The notes below the pieces were generated by a model that did not search any database, had not been told where the DNA came from, and worked only from the letters and a program-made list of their open reading frames with translations. A program made the position numbers and the translations under genes. From positions 6,337,433 to 6,401,432 of the forward strand of contig NC_135120.1 in assembly GCF_050908995.1 (NCBI RefSeq): a stretch of DNA of 64,000 nt. Direction: 5' to 3'. This DNA is from Andrena cerasifolii. Its lineage: Eukaryota; Arthropoda; Insecta; Hymenoptera; Andrenidae. Shown piece after piece: positions 34,430 to 47,350 of the stretch. Each line of letters starts with the position of its first letter. Positions within the stretch are counted from its first letter, which is position 1.

Positions 34430-34632
34430 TATACTAGCTTAAAGTACCCGGCGTTGCCTGGGTTATATATCTTTTTTCGATGAAGGGGAGGGTGTGTTAA
34501 AAAGATTTCCTAGCAAGCACCTAGGGGCTAAAAGGAACCTATTAAACCAAATTTCATGGTCATAGGATCGGTGGTTTCAGAGAAATCGTGATGAGTCAGT
34601 AAGTGAGTCAGTCAGTCTGTCAGTGGTATTTT
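34430..34632 (+). mobile_element. Short interspersed element with CCCGGCGTTGCC head
   Basis: It starts with CTAGCTTAAAGTACCCGGCG then TTGCCTGGGT, a phrase widespread in insect repeats, and ends in tandem GAGTCAGTAAGTGAGTCAGT. The same tail ends the element at 10590-11140. No frame. A LINE-dependent non-autonomous element is likely. Confidence 0.55.
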
Positions 34633-35206
34633 AAGTATTCATCTTATTTTGGCCTGTAGAGTCACGGCCTGAAACCTAAAAGGATGACCATCAGTAACCG
34701 AACATCCTGTATAGGGTGTCCCAGTTAACGTGTTACAAGCTGTTTCGTCTGAGATAATTAAAAATAGCGATAACTTCCTTTTTTGCTTGTTACTGTTCGT
34801 TATGCTTCGTCATATCACTACAGGCGAGGCACCGACATGAAACCTCCAGGGTGAAGAAAAATGAAAGTCTCTTCCATCTTTTTAAATGGAATGATACATA
34901 CATAAATATTTGTATTTGCGAGTAGCTCTCTTCATTTCCAACAACATTTATCAGAAACGTTTGTTTCATTTCATGCAATAGAAAGAATGACAAAAAATGA
35001 TTTGGACAGAAAACATAAATGTGGTTTTGTGGCTTGGAAATGGCTTCATTAATTGTTCAAAGTATTGTTTGTTTACTTCCAAACATTTACCAACACTTTG
35101 TAAAATACCACGGCGGAGAACTTACGGTGTTTCTACACTCACAGAATTACATCAGTTGGACAGTGTTCACCGAACAACGCCTTCAGGAAACATGTAGGTA
35201 ATATGT
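34633..35206. other. Intron sequence, nothing recognised
   Basis: The phrase CCTGTATAGGGTGTCCCAG near 34707 resembles insect repeat ends but has no partner here. Confidence 0.4.
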
Positions 35207-35545
35207 AATGCATACTACCCCATGTACTGTGGTTTGCAAACATGTTGACGAGCAGAAACATGGTGGTCCGATCGAGTGTATCCTCATAGGCCTACGGTTC
35301 GCTAACACAATGGTTGAGGTAAGGCGCACGTATTGTCGCTATTGGCCGACGCGTCACGCCACGTGTCGGTCAGCAGCACCGCGTGACGAAGAGGGCGAGG
35401 GATGCAGCCTGTGCCGCTAAGAACCTACGACTGAGGAATTGGGGAGTCCCGCGGCAGAGAGTGGGGCGGCGCGGGCGAGGTAGCCCCCTTGCCCCGCTCA
35501 GCATCCGGCCGTCAACAATTTTGCAAACCACAGTACATACTAGCT
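35207..35545. mobile_element. GC-rich TIR element
   Basis: CATGTACTGTGGTTTGCAAA at 35221-35240 is mirrored by TTTGCAAACCACAGTACATA at about 35520-35539. A GTTGACG/CGTCAAC step continues the arms. The GC-rich interior produces open frames on the plus strand without domains. Confidence 0.65.
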
Positions 35546-35676
35546 CAGCTTATAACTTCCAGGTACTGGTACACCCCTACTTAGTAGCAACGTGTTTCGA
35601 GGCCTGTATGGAACTCTATAGTATGTGCGTAGCATTTCCGAGCATAATTCATTTCCTGTTTTCTTAATACCGCTCT

Positions 35677-36083
35677 ATACACGCAGTGTTGCCAGGAAAT
35701 GGGTTCCTGGGCAAACTATTCGTAGTGGAAGGGGAACTGGCAACACGCCACGCATGCGCGTGATGACACCGTGGCATCAGCACCAAGATAGGTGTTGACG
35801 CCATGATGGGAAACAATGGGAAACGAACCGACGCCAGCGCCAAGCCAAGCCAAGTGACACCAACGCGAAGCCAAGCAAGTGACGCCACAGCCAACGAGCG
35901 TCGACAATCTATCTCCCGGCGAAGCTGGTTGGCTGTGGCGTCAGTTCGTTTTCCATCGTCTCCCATCTTGGCGTTGATTGGTTTGACTTCACGGCGTCAT
36001 CACGCGCATGCGTGGCGTGTTCCGAGTTCCCCCTCCACTACGAATAGTTTGCCCAGGGACCTATTTCCCGGCAACGTTGTGTA
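35677..36083. mobile_element. Foldback MITE (about 405 bp)
   Basis: CAGTGTTGCCAGGAAATGGG at the left is mirrored by CCTATTTCCCGGCAACGTTG at the right. Both arms carry GCAAACTATTCGTAGTGG and CACGCCACGCATGCGCGTGA with their inverses. The centre (35830-35935) has CAAGCCAAG repeats. Open frames on both strands follow from the symmetry. Confidence 0.8.
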
Positions 36084-36790
36084 ACACACGCGACCACACT
36101 ATCGATTTCAGCAATAGGACTAAAACGTCGACGAGTGAACGGGACGATCTTACTCGCACTTTTGCGTGCGGTTAAGGTGGAGTCCCACGCGCCGTGGGAT
36201 TTCACCTTTAGAAGTGTGGCACGCCTAATGAAAATGAAATTTTTCACCCTCACTCTTGCGTGCGCGTAGAACGCTTATTCAGGTGTGTCACGTTGAAAAG
36301 TGTGGCGCGCAAGAATGGACCAAAATAAGCACCACAATTTCGCCCGCGTGCAAACCTCCACTCAAGAGTGTAACAAGCAGAAGCGTACATATAAAAACAA
36401 AAGCGACACTTCTGCCCACATTTCTGCGTGGTTGCGCAGTTTCCGGCAGTCCTGAAATTCTGAACGGCGTGTTGGCAGCCAAGACCCTTGAGTCGACGCG
36501 GAAATGTGAGCCCGAACTCGCTGCCTAAGTACATACCTACGTTCTTGCGTGCACTAATGAGTGCGCTCTTTCCTCCACTCTTGCATCGACACAAAAGTGT
36601 CATTTACACAAACATTTCTACCCGTTCACTTTAAGAGGTTTTTGCGTCCACGAACCACGGCGTTTCTACTTCACTCAAACCTCGACGTAGAAATTTACAT
36701 CACACCACCATTTTTGCGTGCACGTCGGCACGTGACACGCAATCGGCGACATTTGAGCGTACGTGTAAAGGGCCCTGTTAGTTAAAGTCA
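36084..36790. repeat. Region with recurrent TTGCGTGC motifs
   Basis: The motif CTTGCGTGC or TTTGCGTGC recurs near 36161, 36256, 36543 and 36714, with inverse versions such as GGCGCGCAAGA near 36304 and GGCACGCC near 36218. A hairpin GGTGGAGTCCCACG...CGTGGGATTTCACC lies at 36175-36209. It could be the subterminal region of a transposon, but ends are not defined. No gene. Confidence 0.4.
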
Positions 36791-38027
36791 GCATAAAAGC
36801 ACAAGTGAGACTCGTGGCACGTCGATTGGGCCAAAGTTCGAAAGCACGAGCGAAACTGGTGGTACGTCGATCGGGCGGAACGTAAACAACAAGGGTCAGG
36901 CTCGAGGTTAGTAGATACTACGACTCAACTTTTCGCCGATGTCTTGTCAGTTATTCCTGGCCGGACACACATGTATTTACTTTGTTGCAACTGCGTGACG
37001 GGGCTAAGATGTGAGCTATTGAAAAGAACTGCTCACCCGCATTGCGCGCCACACTCATAATAAGTGGAAGCAACATTTGCAAATAATAGAAAGAGGTTAT
37101 AGAAACATATGATCTTTTCAACCTCGTTGCCCTACACCTTACATAAAATGCCTATTAAAATAAAAATAAACCTAATACCTATGTGCCGGGTTATATGCTG
37201 ATTCAGAAAAACTGGTCGATAATTGTTTTAAGACAATATTTGTTGAAAATCAGGTTGAAAACTGAAGTCATGACAACTGACCATACCTCCCGAGGGCCGG
37301 GAGGAATGGAACACGTCGTTCGGAGAGATGGGGCTCCTTTTTTTGGAAGTGATGACCCACTTAATTGTTCTTAAAAAATTAAAAAAAATAAGATAAAATT
37401 ATTTACAACTAGCAGATTTATTGAAATTTTATTTGTTTACGCTAAACAAGTAAAGAATACATCAAACAAAAAGTGAACTACCTACTGGCGATTAACAAAG
37501 CAATTGAATAAAAAAGTGAACAAATGAAATAAATAATAAAAAATAATAAAAACAATAGAATACGAATAAAAAATAATCTCTCGCAAAATATTATAAATTT
37601 AACTCAGAGGATAAAAGTTTAGAAAGTGAGTCATCCCTCACCCAGAATTTGAAAGTGTACCTCTCATTCCAATCATAACTGTACCACCTCCCCTCTCTGC
37701 AGGTTTGAATTTCTCGTTAGCTTTGAAAGGAAGGATTGATATGGCCAAATACTTTGGCTGCATTTTCCCCCAATACCTCTACTATCATATTATCCAAAAC
37801 ATTAAACGGATATTAACTTAGAAGTGTATTTTAAATACTATTCTGTACACCACTGTTTGATAAAAGAGTATGTAACCTCAACTTACGTTTTGCAACCTAG
37901 AAATCGAGAAAACCACAGATGGAAACGAAATGACGCTATTCATTCAACTGTTTGGCTCCTAGAGAAACAATTGTGCTCCATCTTTAGGCGTTTTTTTACG
38001 TATAGAGTTTGAAATATACCAACTGTG
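36791..38027. other. Intron sequence, AT-rich from 37370
   Basis: No gene or element ends recognised. Confidence 0.45.
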
Positions 38028-38885
38028 TCAACCAGGGTTCGGAGGGATTCGGCTGCACTGGTGGAGGGGGAAACACCTACAGGAGCGGTGGAAATGTGTG
38101 CGTGTGACTGACGCAGGCGCAGTTCATGCACGTATTACCACCGCTCCTGTAGGTTAGGGCGGTCCGAAAAACCCAAATTTTCGAAACTCGAAACGGCGTA
38201 GTGTGGAAAAGTTGCCGTTGGGGATGACAAATCGAAGCCAAAAAAAAAATTTGAAATCGGTCAATATTTGACCCTCGCGCATCGCTTAGATTAATTTGAC
38301 GGAACAAACAACCGAATAACTGTTACTGTTTGAACTCAAAAGATGTTCAAAGTTGAAAATTTGCATTTTTTTTTCAAAATCGAATTTCTCGAAAACAGAT
38401 GGTGATGGCGACAAACAGTTAGCGGATTCGTTTGCAGCGCACAAAAATCTATAAGAAATGGCTATTGAATGTTACAGATCAAAATGGCTGTTGGACCGGT
38501 TCGTGAATCAATAAAATATGTTCCTCTTCCACTACAACCGCGTTACGTCCAAAAATAGAAATACGTAGATTGTCCGTTTCGCCACAATATATAAAAAAAT
38601 ATTTCACGTGTTTATGTGCTTAAATAATATTTTCTGATGCTCAACAGTGAAATATGACAATTTAATGAATTAAGAAAAAATTAAAAACTTTGACGGCGAT
38701 GCGCGAGGGTCAAATATTGACGGATTTCAAAATTTATTTTTGGCCTCGATTTGTCTTCCTCAAAGGCAACTTTTCCGCACTACGCCGATTCGAGTTCCGA
38801 AAATTTGGGTTTTCCGGCCCACCCTACTGTAGGTGTTTCCCCCTCCATCAGTGCAGCCGAATCCCTCCGAACTCTGGTACCAAAT
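38028..38885. mobile_element. Composite foldback element
   Basis: Outer arms are about 38035-38260 and 38745-38880, with GGGTTCGGAGGGATTCGGCT mirrored by AGCCGAATCCCTCCGAACTC. The inner part (38281-38755) is the repeat also found at 8515-9030. The left arm is interrupted at 38075-38155 by a small hairpin insert with 16-bp inverted ends, CCTACAGGAGCGGTGG. The right arm lacks it. Confidence 0.7.
38075..38155. repeat. Small hairpin insertion
   Basis: CCTACAGGAGCGGTGG at the left and CCACCGCTCCTGTAGG at the right are perfect inverses around a loop of about 45 bases. It interrupts an otherwise matching arm of the surrounding foldback. Confidence 0.65.
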
Positions 38886-39235
38886 CCTCTGCCGTACCGA
38901 CACTCCCGGATTTACCCTAGCGAGTTCTGTGTTATAATAATTCTTTCGACAATCGAAGTTTGTACTACTATTTCCGATCAACTGTTTACAATAACACTCT
39001 ATGTTTTTCATAGCACACACGAATGTTTAACTATGCTGTATATACAATTATAACGCTTTGTGAGTTATTTCAGTTCTATCTCTCGATAAATCAAATAGAA
39101 TACATGTTTACATGGTCTGTTTTTATTATTTTTAAACGCTGAATCTAAAAGTGAAGAGGTCCCACACATTACGAGACACCCATATATACAGTAATTGTAT
39201 CCTAATATTTATGCGCTACTGTAAATCTACGAAAC

Positions 39236-39990
39236 AGCTGGGACATTCCATGCGAACTCGGACAGATTTCGGAGTAAATTTTCGTAGATTGCTGAAATTT
39301 GAATATGCTATAGTCTTTAGTGATATTCAAACGCACCTCAAAGGATTTTTCAAAATTTTGAAAAATTACGATTTTACAGCTGTTTGAAATTAAGTGCAAA
39401 AATTGAGATACCCTATTATGTTGGATATAAAAAACAGTAAGAGTTTTCCTCCTTCAGTTTTTTTTCAAATACTTACCAATTTCGAGAATCCTGTATAAGA
39501 ATATCAGGTATAGCCGCATGGCTGCTGCGAGTACCGCGGTGCTGGGCGACGCAGCGTCAACTTTCGACAATTTTTACAGGGCCAATTTTAAAATGTCCAT
39601 ATTTTCGAAAATTTCTCCATCAAGGGAAAGGATAGAACTATATCCTCCTCTTTTTTATAGATTTTTAAAATCGCGCCCGATGTTAAAAACCTGCATTTGT
39701 TTAAAATAATTGCACAAAAATTGTTCAATTTTTTTTTAAACTGAAATAATTTTTTCTTAAAACTTCAATGTCTTCTCTACAAATCGCCGTAAACCCCATC
39801 TCCATCCGTTTAATACTTCCACAGTTATAATTTATTGAAAAAAAGTTAGCACTTAACTTCAAACAGCTGTAAAATCGTCATTTTTCAAAATTTTGAAAAA
39901 TCCTTTGAGGTACGTTTAAATATCACTAAAGACTACAAATCTACGAAAACTTACTGCGAAATCTGTCCGAGTTCGCATGGAATGTCCCAG
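39236..39990. mobile_element. GGGACATTCC-family foldback element, complete
   Basis: The ends read CTGGGACATTCCATGCGAAC and its inverse. The outer arms of about 170 bp are inverted, containing the GATTTTACAGCTGTTTGAA block twice. The centre (39390-39800) holds the segments shared with 12523-13140. No transposase. The palindromic AGCT at both edges makes the target duplication ambiguous. Confidence 0.78.
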
Positions 39991-40182
39991 CTAGCAGTCT
40001 AATTGCCGTAGGAGTAATTCGAAACTCGAAACTTGTATCTTCGAGTTACTATTTTCTACTGTTCACTTCCTAACATATCCAACAGTTCAATATTTTTTTC
40101 TACATTCCCTTCAGAATAGATTATTATAATTCCCTCGTATTTCTAACAGGAAAAGAAAAATGGAGGGCAGAAATTCTATTAC

Positions 40183-40440
40183 CTTGGCAAGTTTTCCAAT
40201 CGTCCTCCAGGATGAAACCGTCAGGGCAGAGACAAAATACACGGCCCATCGTGGAAAGGCAGGTGTGAGAGCATCCAGCGTTGTTGATGCTGCACGGTCC
40301 TGCGTTCTGGCATGTGTGGTTGTCGGCTGACAGTTCAGAGTCCTGCAGACCGTCGCAGGAACATTCGTAGCCGCCTATGGTATTCCGACACGTGTCCTGA
40401 CAAGGCCCGTGCCCGTTATTCAATAGACACTCGTTGATAT
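40183..40440 (-). CDS. Exon: two EGF-type domains
   Basis: The exon is 258 nt (86 codons), phase 1 to 1. The acceptor is ATGTTTAG and the donor is CAAG/GTAATAG. First domain: DINEC with C-x8-C-x3-C-x8-C-x-C-x15-C, a calcium-binding type by its DINEC start and by the Asn at residue 19, before GGYEC. Second domain: C-x6-C-x3-C-x8-C-x-C-x13-C, without the calcium-binding start. One sequon (NHT) lies near residue 42. Each has the six cysteines expected for three disulfides. It follows the single-domain exon at 41542-41664 in the transcript. Confidence 0.9.
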
Positions 40441-41541
40441 CTAAACATCAGACATCAACGCAGAGGAATAATTTAAAATATTTTACACCCCTCTTTCGCA
40501 GGGTATTTTGAACGTTTAATTTAGTAAATCGGGTGTAAGCAAATGTATGTAAACATGTTTAATCAGAGTACCAGTTAATTAAGATCTTAAATTTTTGTAT
40601 TAAATTTTTACTACACTATATTCTGGTTTATTTTATTGCACTCATAGTGATGCTTCTAAAACCTTGGGTCATATTATACAAATGTTTTTAAGGGGTTACA
40701 GAAGATCGAGGGGAATATTATAAGGTGCAGGTAAGATGTTGCTTATAACTTGATTTTTTTTTTTAAAAATACTATTTATCTACCGTCATAGGTAATACAC
40801 TTTTATGCCACGTTGAAAGTTAGGAGAGATGAGACATCTGAATATCTATTAGGTATGTACTACCTACGAACTACATAGTTAGTTTGCAGGTAATAATCTG
40901 TTGCAGCAAAAACATAATGAATATAATATTACTGTAAATAATTTATTAAATTAATCATTTGCCCAAAGGCACCCTTATTCTCTTGACAAGTCTTATTTTT
41001 GGTTTAAGTTTCTACACTCTCATTTATTATAAGCAACAAATACCAACATCTTTTATAAACATCATTGTGGAACACCCATAGATACTACAAATTCACCTAA
41101 TACAAATTTAAAAAAATTAAATTCGAGAAGTGTCTCGACTAATCCCAGAAGTTAAAGTCAACATATATTATCCCAGCATTAAATTAAATTTTGATCTGTC
41201 ATTGACAAATTTACATACATTTACACCACTTTATATTCAATATTCTTGAAAATAAGAGTACTTAAAACGTGAACTGAATATAATAAAAAGAAGTGAATAT
41301 TGGAAATAATATGAAATTAATGTACAGAAAAAAAGAATAATTAAATCAAACGTAACGCTAAATCGAAATTGTGAATATCTTCGGTAAAAGACTATTGATG
41401 CCAAGGGCTGAATTTCTTTTAATATACGCCAGTAAAGTGGCGGACTCGTTCGCGATTGTGTTTACACTTGTTGCTTTTCGCGAGGAAACGAAGAGTTCGT
41501 ACGGTCGACGGTGTACGTATAGTCCGGCGCAAATCACTCAC
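40441..41541. other. Intron between EGF exons
   Basis: The intron is 1.1 kb, AT-rich, GT-AG. No repeat with clear ends. Confidence 0.6.
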
Positions 41542-41664
41542 CCTTGCATGCGAACCTGTCCTCGCCCAGTTTCATCCCCTTTGGACACTCGCAACGAAAC
41601 GATCCCGGTGTATTCACGCACTTATGCTCGCAACTACTCTTGTTATCCTCGCATTCGTTCACAT
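41542..41664 (-). CDS. Exon: calcium-binding EGF domain
   Basis: The exon is 123 nt (41 codons), phase 1 to 1. The acceptor is AAATCCAG and the donor is AAGG/GTGAGT. It codes for a canonical cbEGF: DVNEC, C-x6-C-x3-C-x8-C-x-C-x12-C, with N in VNTPGSFRC at the calcium-coordinating position and an aromatic residue before the fourth cysteine. It joins the exon ending at 52252 through a GAT codon (G plus AT), restoring the initial Asp. Confidence 0.9.
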
Positions 41665-42348
41665 CTGGATTTCAATGAATACGTTGTGATTCACAGGCTT
41701 TCGCTAACCCCCTTTGACACATCCGAATTTCTCACTACTTGCAACTGCATAAACGGTCTATCATAAGTGTTTAATCGTTCGAAATTATCTCTTAAGGGTG
41801 TAATGCAGCGCAGAACTTTAAAGATATAGACGTTCTGGTTGCGAAACGCTTTTAACTGCATTGAAGCTAAAATAATATTGCAACAGCTTTATTGTTACAG
41901 GGAATTAGCGTGTGAGACAGGCGGAAAAGTGGTTGGGATAAAGGATCAAGGCAATGGGATCTTCGGTACTGTGCGATTAACGGTAGGACTTATGACAATG
42001 TTTACGAAGAGGAAAATGAATAAAATTAACGTTGCAGAAATTCTGTAAACTATATTCACATCTCTGAACTCGTTACCTTGTATACGTTTTCTGACCTGGA
42101 TAATATGAATTTACAGAATCGAGATGGATCGACTTAAAATTTTGTGTACATACAACGAAAATGTTTGTTTATCGCAGAAACTAGAGACAACATGATATAC
42201 GCATATCTTAAATTTAGTATGGATTTTTTCAGCGCCCTTTTTTAATGAAGTAGCTTTTATACTATATACAATCCTTTTTGACAACGTGTTGTAGCAATTG
42301 ATATTTTTAAAATTATTATGTATTTTTATATGAAAATTTTTAAGTGTC
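41665..42348. other. Intron sequence, nothing recognised
   Basis: Start of the 10.6-kb intron that holds elements C, D and the 4.15-kb composite. Confidence 0.5.
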
Positions 42349-43122
42349 TTAACCCTTCGTTGACACTCTGGGTGTGAGCCACCCATAAACTGATTTTGAC
42401 GCCCTGTGCCTTCTATGTTAGGGTGGAATGAAGTATAGGGGCAAAATATCTTTTTATTATTCATGACTTCTAATAGTGGGCAAAAGTTGCCTTTTATAAT
42501 GTTATTTAAGCTGCGAAAGTTTGATCTTGATGAAGAAATTTTTTCAGGTGCCGCAAGCCAGTCAAAAGTCACACAACCAGTAAATATGAATTTTTGAATA
42601 GCTTGCGGCACCGCAAAAAATTTGTTGAGCAAGATCAAACTTTCACAGCTTAAATAACTTTATAAAAGGCAACTTTTGTCCACTATTAGAAGTCATGAAT
42701 AATAAAAAAATATTTTGCCCCAATGTTTCGTTCCACCCTATTCTATATGCAAAATAAATACCTTTTTTTTACAAAGCCGGCTTACAAACTATTTTTTTCT
42801 GAAAATATTATATCGGAACAACAACTCTGCAGATTTATAGCTTCTAATGTTGAAATTTGTAGAAGTTACAATTTTTTGAAGATTTTCGTCCTGTTTTATC
42901 GACATATGGTAATCTAGAATTTTTTTGCAAAAACTGTGATAAAATGTCAATCAAAAATCTATTCGAACGCATTCTAGAGACCTTGAAATTGGCCCATGAT
43001 TTTTTTCATAACGATTGGATTCTTTATATGAGAATGGCAGTCGTCCAAAAATTGTTCTGGGTGTGAGCCACCCAGGTATGTCCAAGTTGATCGAAAAAGG
43101 GGGTGCGTCAACGAAGGGTTAA
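42349..43122. mobile_element. TTAA-flanked element, family C
   Basis: TTAA at 42349-42352 and 43119-43122 flanks CCCTTCGTTGAC in both inverted directions. GGGTGTGAGCCACCC, itself a palindrome, lies close inside both ends. The interior has inverted copies of CTTAAATAACTTTATAAAAG-type and AAAATATTTTGCCCC blocks at 42440-42520 and 42640-42725. A 175-codon frame on the minus strand from 42638 is a read-through without domain. A truncated copy lies at 26140-26531. Confidence 0.82.
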
Positions 43123-43922
43123 TAAAATATGCAAAAATGCTCATACTTTTCGTGCGTCTACACTGTATTACACGCTTATTCCTAGTCCGATATATTAGTG
43201 ACATTATTTTCAAGGAAATAAATGTAATACATCTTTTCAGGTAGTTTTTAATTACGATAGCCACGGAATCTTCGCTAATGTCATTTACATGGAGACTTCG
43301 AACTTCGAAACGACAACATATTATCAAGGACTATGTAAATGTAGCAAACCTCATTAATGCGAACTTTGTTCGTTGAACTCGTAGTACACGTTTCGCTGAT
43401 CTTTAATTCAGGTCAACGAAAATTTCCCCCTGAATTTTGTTTTTCATATTCTTGCCGCGATGGCGGGGTGAAACTTAATTTTTCTTCACTTCGTTAACTT
43501 GAAATTTCGTATAATTCAGCATTTAACAAAATTTCACCGCGTTTCTATGTTGACGTGTCGCCCGATATACACGAAAGCTACTTTTTCTGGGATTCGGTTA
43601 TTCTGAAACTGGTTTATTTCAAGCTACTACTCCTTCTACCTCGATCGAATTAATCAATTTAAATACACTTTTGTTTTCGTATATTCTCAGTGACAAGGCC
43701 TGACTAGGGCATAAGGCCCATATTCCGGACATTTAGTGATGGCATGAAAGTTACTTAAGAATTTCAACATAAGTTTTCATACATTCTGGGAATTGTTTGC
43801 ATTGAACTGATTATTAAGCATTTCCGTAAGTTCAGGACTTTTTGATTTAAATAAATAATGAAATATTAAAGAGATGTTAGTAAAAATGTAAAACAAAATT
43901 TTGTCGTAATTACCGGACACGC
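43123..43922. other. Intron sequence, nothing recognised
   Basis: No repeat ends or exon-like segments recognised. Confidence 0.5.
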
Positions 43923-44844
43923 TTAAGGATGTATGGGACCTATTTCCAAATACTATCAAGTTGAAAATTTGTGAGATTGTTCTTTATAGTCTTCCTGCTG
44001 TGCTGCAAAAAATTTAAACGGATCCAGTAAACGGTTGCTGAGTTATAACGATTTCAATTTCCACTGATTTTACATGTACTCTTATGGAAAGAGACGATCT
44101 TGACGGATAAAACCTCTGAAAAAATGTCGAAGGAATATTACCAATGTTTTCATTTTTTTTTGTACTTGTAGCATATGGATAGATGAAAATATCTGCCAAG
44201 TTTCAATCGTTTTCATTACACCGTTTTAAAGTAATAAATTATAACTTGAGAAAATTGTGCTGTCGGCACGATATGTATCTCGATAGCTTATGAAACCACG
44301 GCAACGTCGCAATCCCCTGACCAAGCGAAGCAAACTTATAGGTGTCGCTACACGTATATCTAACCTAAAGACTGAATCGACTAATGTGAACTAAGCCCAC
44401 ACCTCGGCTCGCAAACTTGTAGTACTGTGCAATGCTGCCAACCTACGAGACGTGAATCAAAGCATACAGTGTTGTCACGTTTAACTCTTTTTTTCAGAGA
44501 CTCGCATAATAATGTTTATAATGAACAATATTCAAAATTATCGCACACATGATACATACTTATCTTTTTTGCCGTTATTGAAGTCACATTTGTTTATCAG
44601 CACTGCTAAATAATATTTTTACTTTTGAACAAAATTTGGCGTTACACAGTTGAGTTCACGGCATCTTCACTGTCAAAAGTTTAGGCTCGTAAATGAAGAA
44701 AACCGCAAATAATACTTAAAAATAAGACTCCAACTGTCGTTCGAGTTCCTTACATCTAGATTTACTATGAGTAAAACGTAGATATTCATGTATTTCAAAT
44801 TTCATATACTTTTGTCTGACATTGTACGTCCCATACATCCTTAA
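43923..44844. mobile_element. TTAA-flanked element, family D
   Basis: TTAA at 43923-43926 and 44841-44844 flanks GGATGTATGGGACSTA in both inverted directions. The left 330 bp match 14176-14520. The right part (44260-44800) has no partner in the window and no frame. Non-autonomous piggyBac-like element. Confidence 0.8.
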
Positions 44845-47124
44845 AGCTTGAGAACTATTTACCGTGCCCAAGCTACCGGACACTGTCTATATAGATGCAT
44901 TATCCACTCAACTAAAACATCTGCGTGAGATTCTGGTCCAGGTTTTTTGCCCTAATATTTGTTCTTAATTTTGACGTGTAACGTGCTCCTTGGAATGCCA
45001 AAATGTATGCTGGCTGCATTTACCGAAGATTTGATGTGAGGTTATAACCTCTAATGCTTTGTTATTTAAATCTTTATTGTACTCTTTTCTTATAGTTTTA
45101 CTCATATTCAGATCTGCCGAATAAAATTTTTAATGTTAAAAATTCTCTTAAATGTTCACAAATATTGTTACTTCAATGAAAACATCTACATCTATTCGAA
45201 AATAGGTTAGGTCAGGATTTTTTAGAATATTATTAAATCACCTCCATATGCATTTTTTATTAATATTTAAACTTAGTACTATCACTACGTAATCATTTTT
45301 CTGCATTATATCAATTGAATTATTATTATATCGACTCTTAAGTGTAAGTGACGCTTAGCCATTTTGATAATGAAAATGGTCAAATGCCGATAATTGCTAG
45401 AATGAGAATTTCTATTCATTTTTACATGTTTAACCTACATTAATTATAAAAAACTTCATTTATTTAGAAAACTATAATTTCAAATGTTATTATAAGAATA
45501 TTATACTTTAATTTATATAGACTGGATTTTATAAATCATGAAAATGAATATTGGGTCCGGTAATAGGGGGCCGTCCGGTATTGGGAAGTACTGTGAGAGC
45601 GCCATCTACTAAAGTAAGCTCTGTAATCGGGCCAATCGCGTTACAGGACTGGTGTCACACAAGTATTGAAATATTGCAATAATGTTTTTGTCATTAAATA
45701 GTCTGTTAAATTTTACAAAATCGATCATCAAACAGTCGAAATTCCCAATACTGCCAATTACATGTGACAGCTAACCCGATTAGACTGCTTTAATTTTCGC
45801 CACCTGATGGCGTAACGGAAATAAGAAAATGCCAATATGGATCCTTTACCCTACTGTTTATTATGTCTTGACTTCAATTTTTTTTATTGTTTCATTTCTC
45901 CCCTATTACAGCTGCTTAAACCTCTCACTTCTACTCACGTTTAAGCGAACATTACGAAATTGACATTTAAAAATTAATGATCTAAACTTTCAAAATTGCG
46001 AGACTATCACGTGCGGTTTACCTACAAGTAATTGCAAACTGAGAAGTTGACGATGGCTCTCTGGGATTTTAATGGCAGAACATAAGAAGTTAATGGTAGT
46101 GTTCTTGAGAAACAACGATGTGCAAAATTCGTCAAAACGCAAAAAGACAATGGAAGAAGTAAGTACAATTGGAACGCTTCCTGAATTGTTGCCCTCCTTT
46201 TGTTCTGGAACTCACATCCCTCCTATCTTCGCAATAAAATTTTACAACTTCCTCTAACTTCCGCGAGAACCGAACAGTGCTATATCGAACGTCAAAAAAT
46301 GGAAAGGGAGGGGAGGATTTTCGCACGAAATCGTTCGCGTTTTAATACTGGCAAGAAGAACTTGTCGATCGCAGAACACGGAGGGTGTCAATATTTCAAT
46401 GAGTATCCTGTCGATATTTCATCTCGAGAAATTTCTTTCTCTGTCGGTTCAACGGCCCAGCTTCCACGTAAAACAGGTATCGCTCGCATTTCAGGACTTG
46501 CGCTGATAGAAAGAAATCAATTTTTATACCTATATCAATATATAAACTGTTGCCACATTATTAGATTGTAAAAAGATAAGTGCCAATAAAATTTGACTGT
46601 TTTGACAATGATGAGATTCACCACATAGCTACATCAATAATAAAAGCTAACAATAAGTACCCTCCTTAACGATCTCGTTCCTTGTTTTCAGTAGTAGCTC
46701 CTAATTTCCCATTAAAAGCGATACAACAATAAGCGTACAACAATAAGTGTGCAAACAATGTTGTAAAATTATTTATGGATATATGTACACATTATTTTAA
46801 TCGTTGTATTTAATATAAGCAGTCTATTAAACTATACAAATATTCACTGACAATGAGATTGACACGAAAAATACAATTAAGGTATTAGTTTAATGAGAAT
46901 GTTAGAAAATTGGTAATACCTATTAGGAAGTCGATGAAGAGGACAAGAGCTGGATGTACGCTTCAATATAATTGTGTTCTGACTATTCATGGAAGGATAA
47001 CAATCAATATTATTTGGAAATTGAAAGGGACAATGTTCTCCATAATTCATATCTGATGTTACTTTTTGTAGGTATTAAAAAAAAAACGTTTGCGAACAAT
47101 TTAATTTTTTCACGTTCGATAGAT
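44845..47124. other. Intron sequence, AT-rich
   Basis: No element ends or exon. An open stretch at 46200-46571 (123 codons) has no domain, and frames on the other strand are open too. Confidence 0.45.
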
Positions 47125-47350
47125 TTAACCTTTAGAGGACCGGCTTTTTCCCGCAAAAAAAGCAAATAAATATATATATATAACGTGTATGTTGTGCAGA
47201 ATTAGAGGATTTGGACAGAGCCCTAAAAGGGGCTTTCCCGGTCTGGAACGGTAATAAAATTTTATGTTTGGCGGTTTTTGATACTGCTGATCACGAATCT
47301 GTAGCCGGATTATAAAAACATTTGACCTACATGGCAGTTTTACTGGCCTA

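Noticed and set aside
42111..42638. 175-codon minus-strand open frame
   Set aside because: Runs from outside into the family C TTAA element, with no domain; explained by low stop density in that strand.
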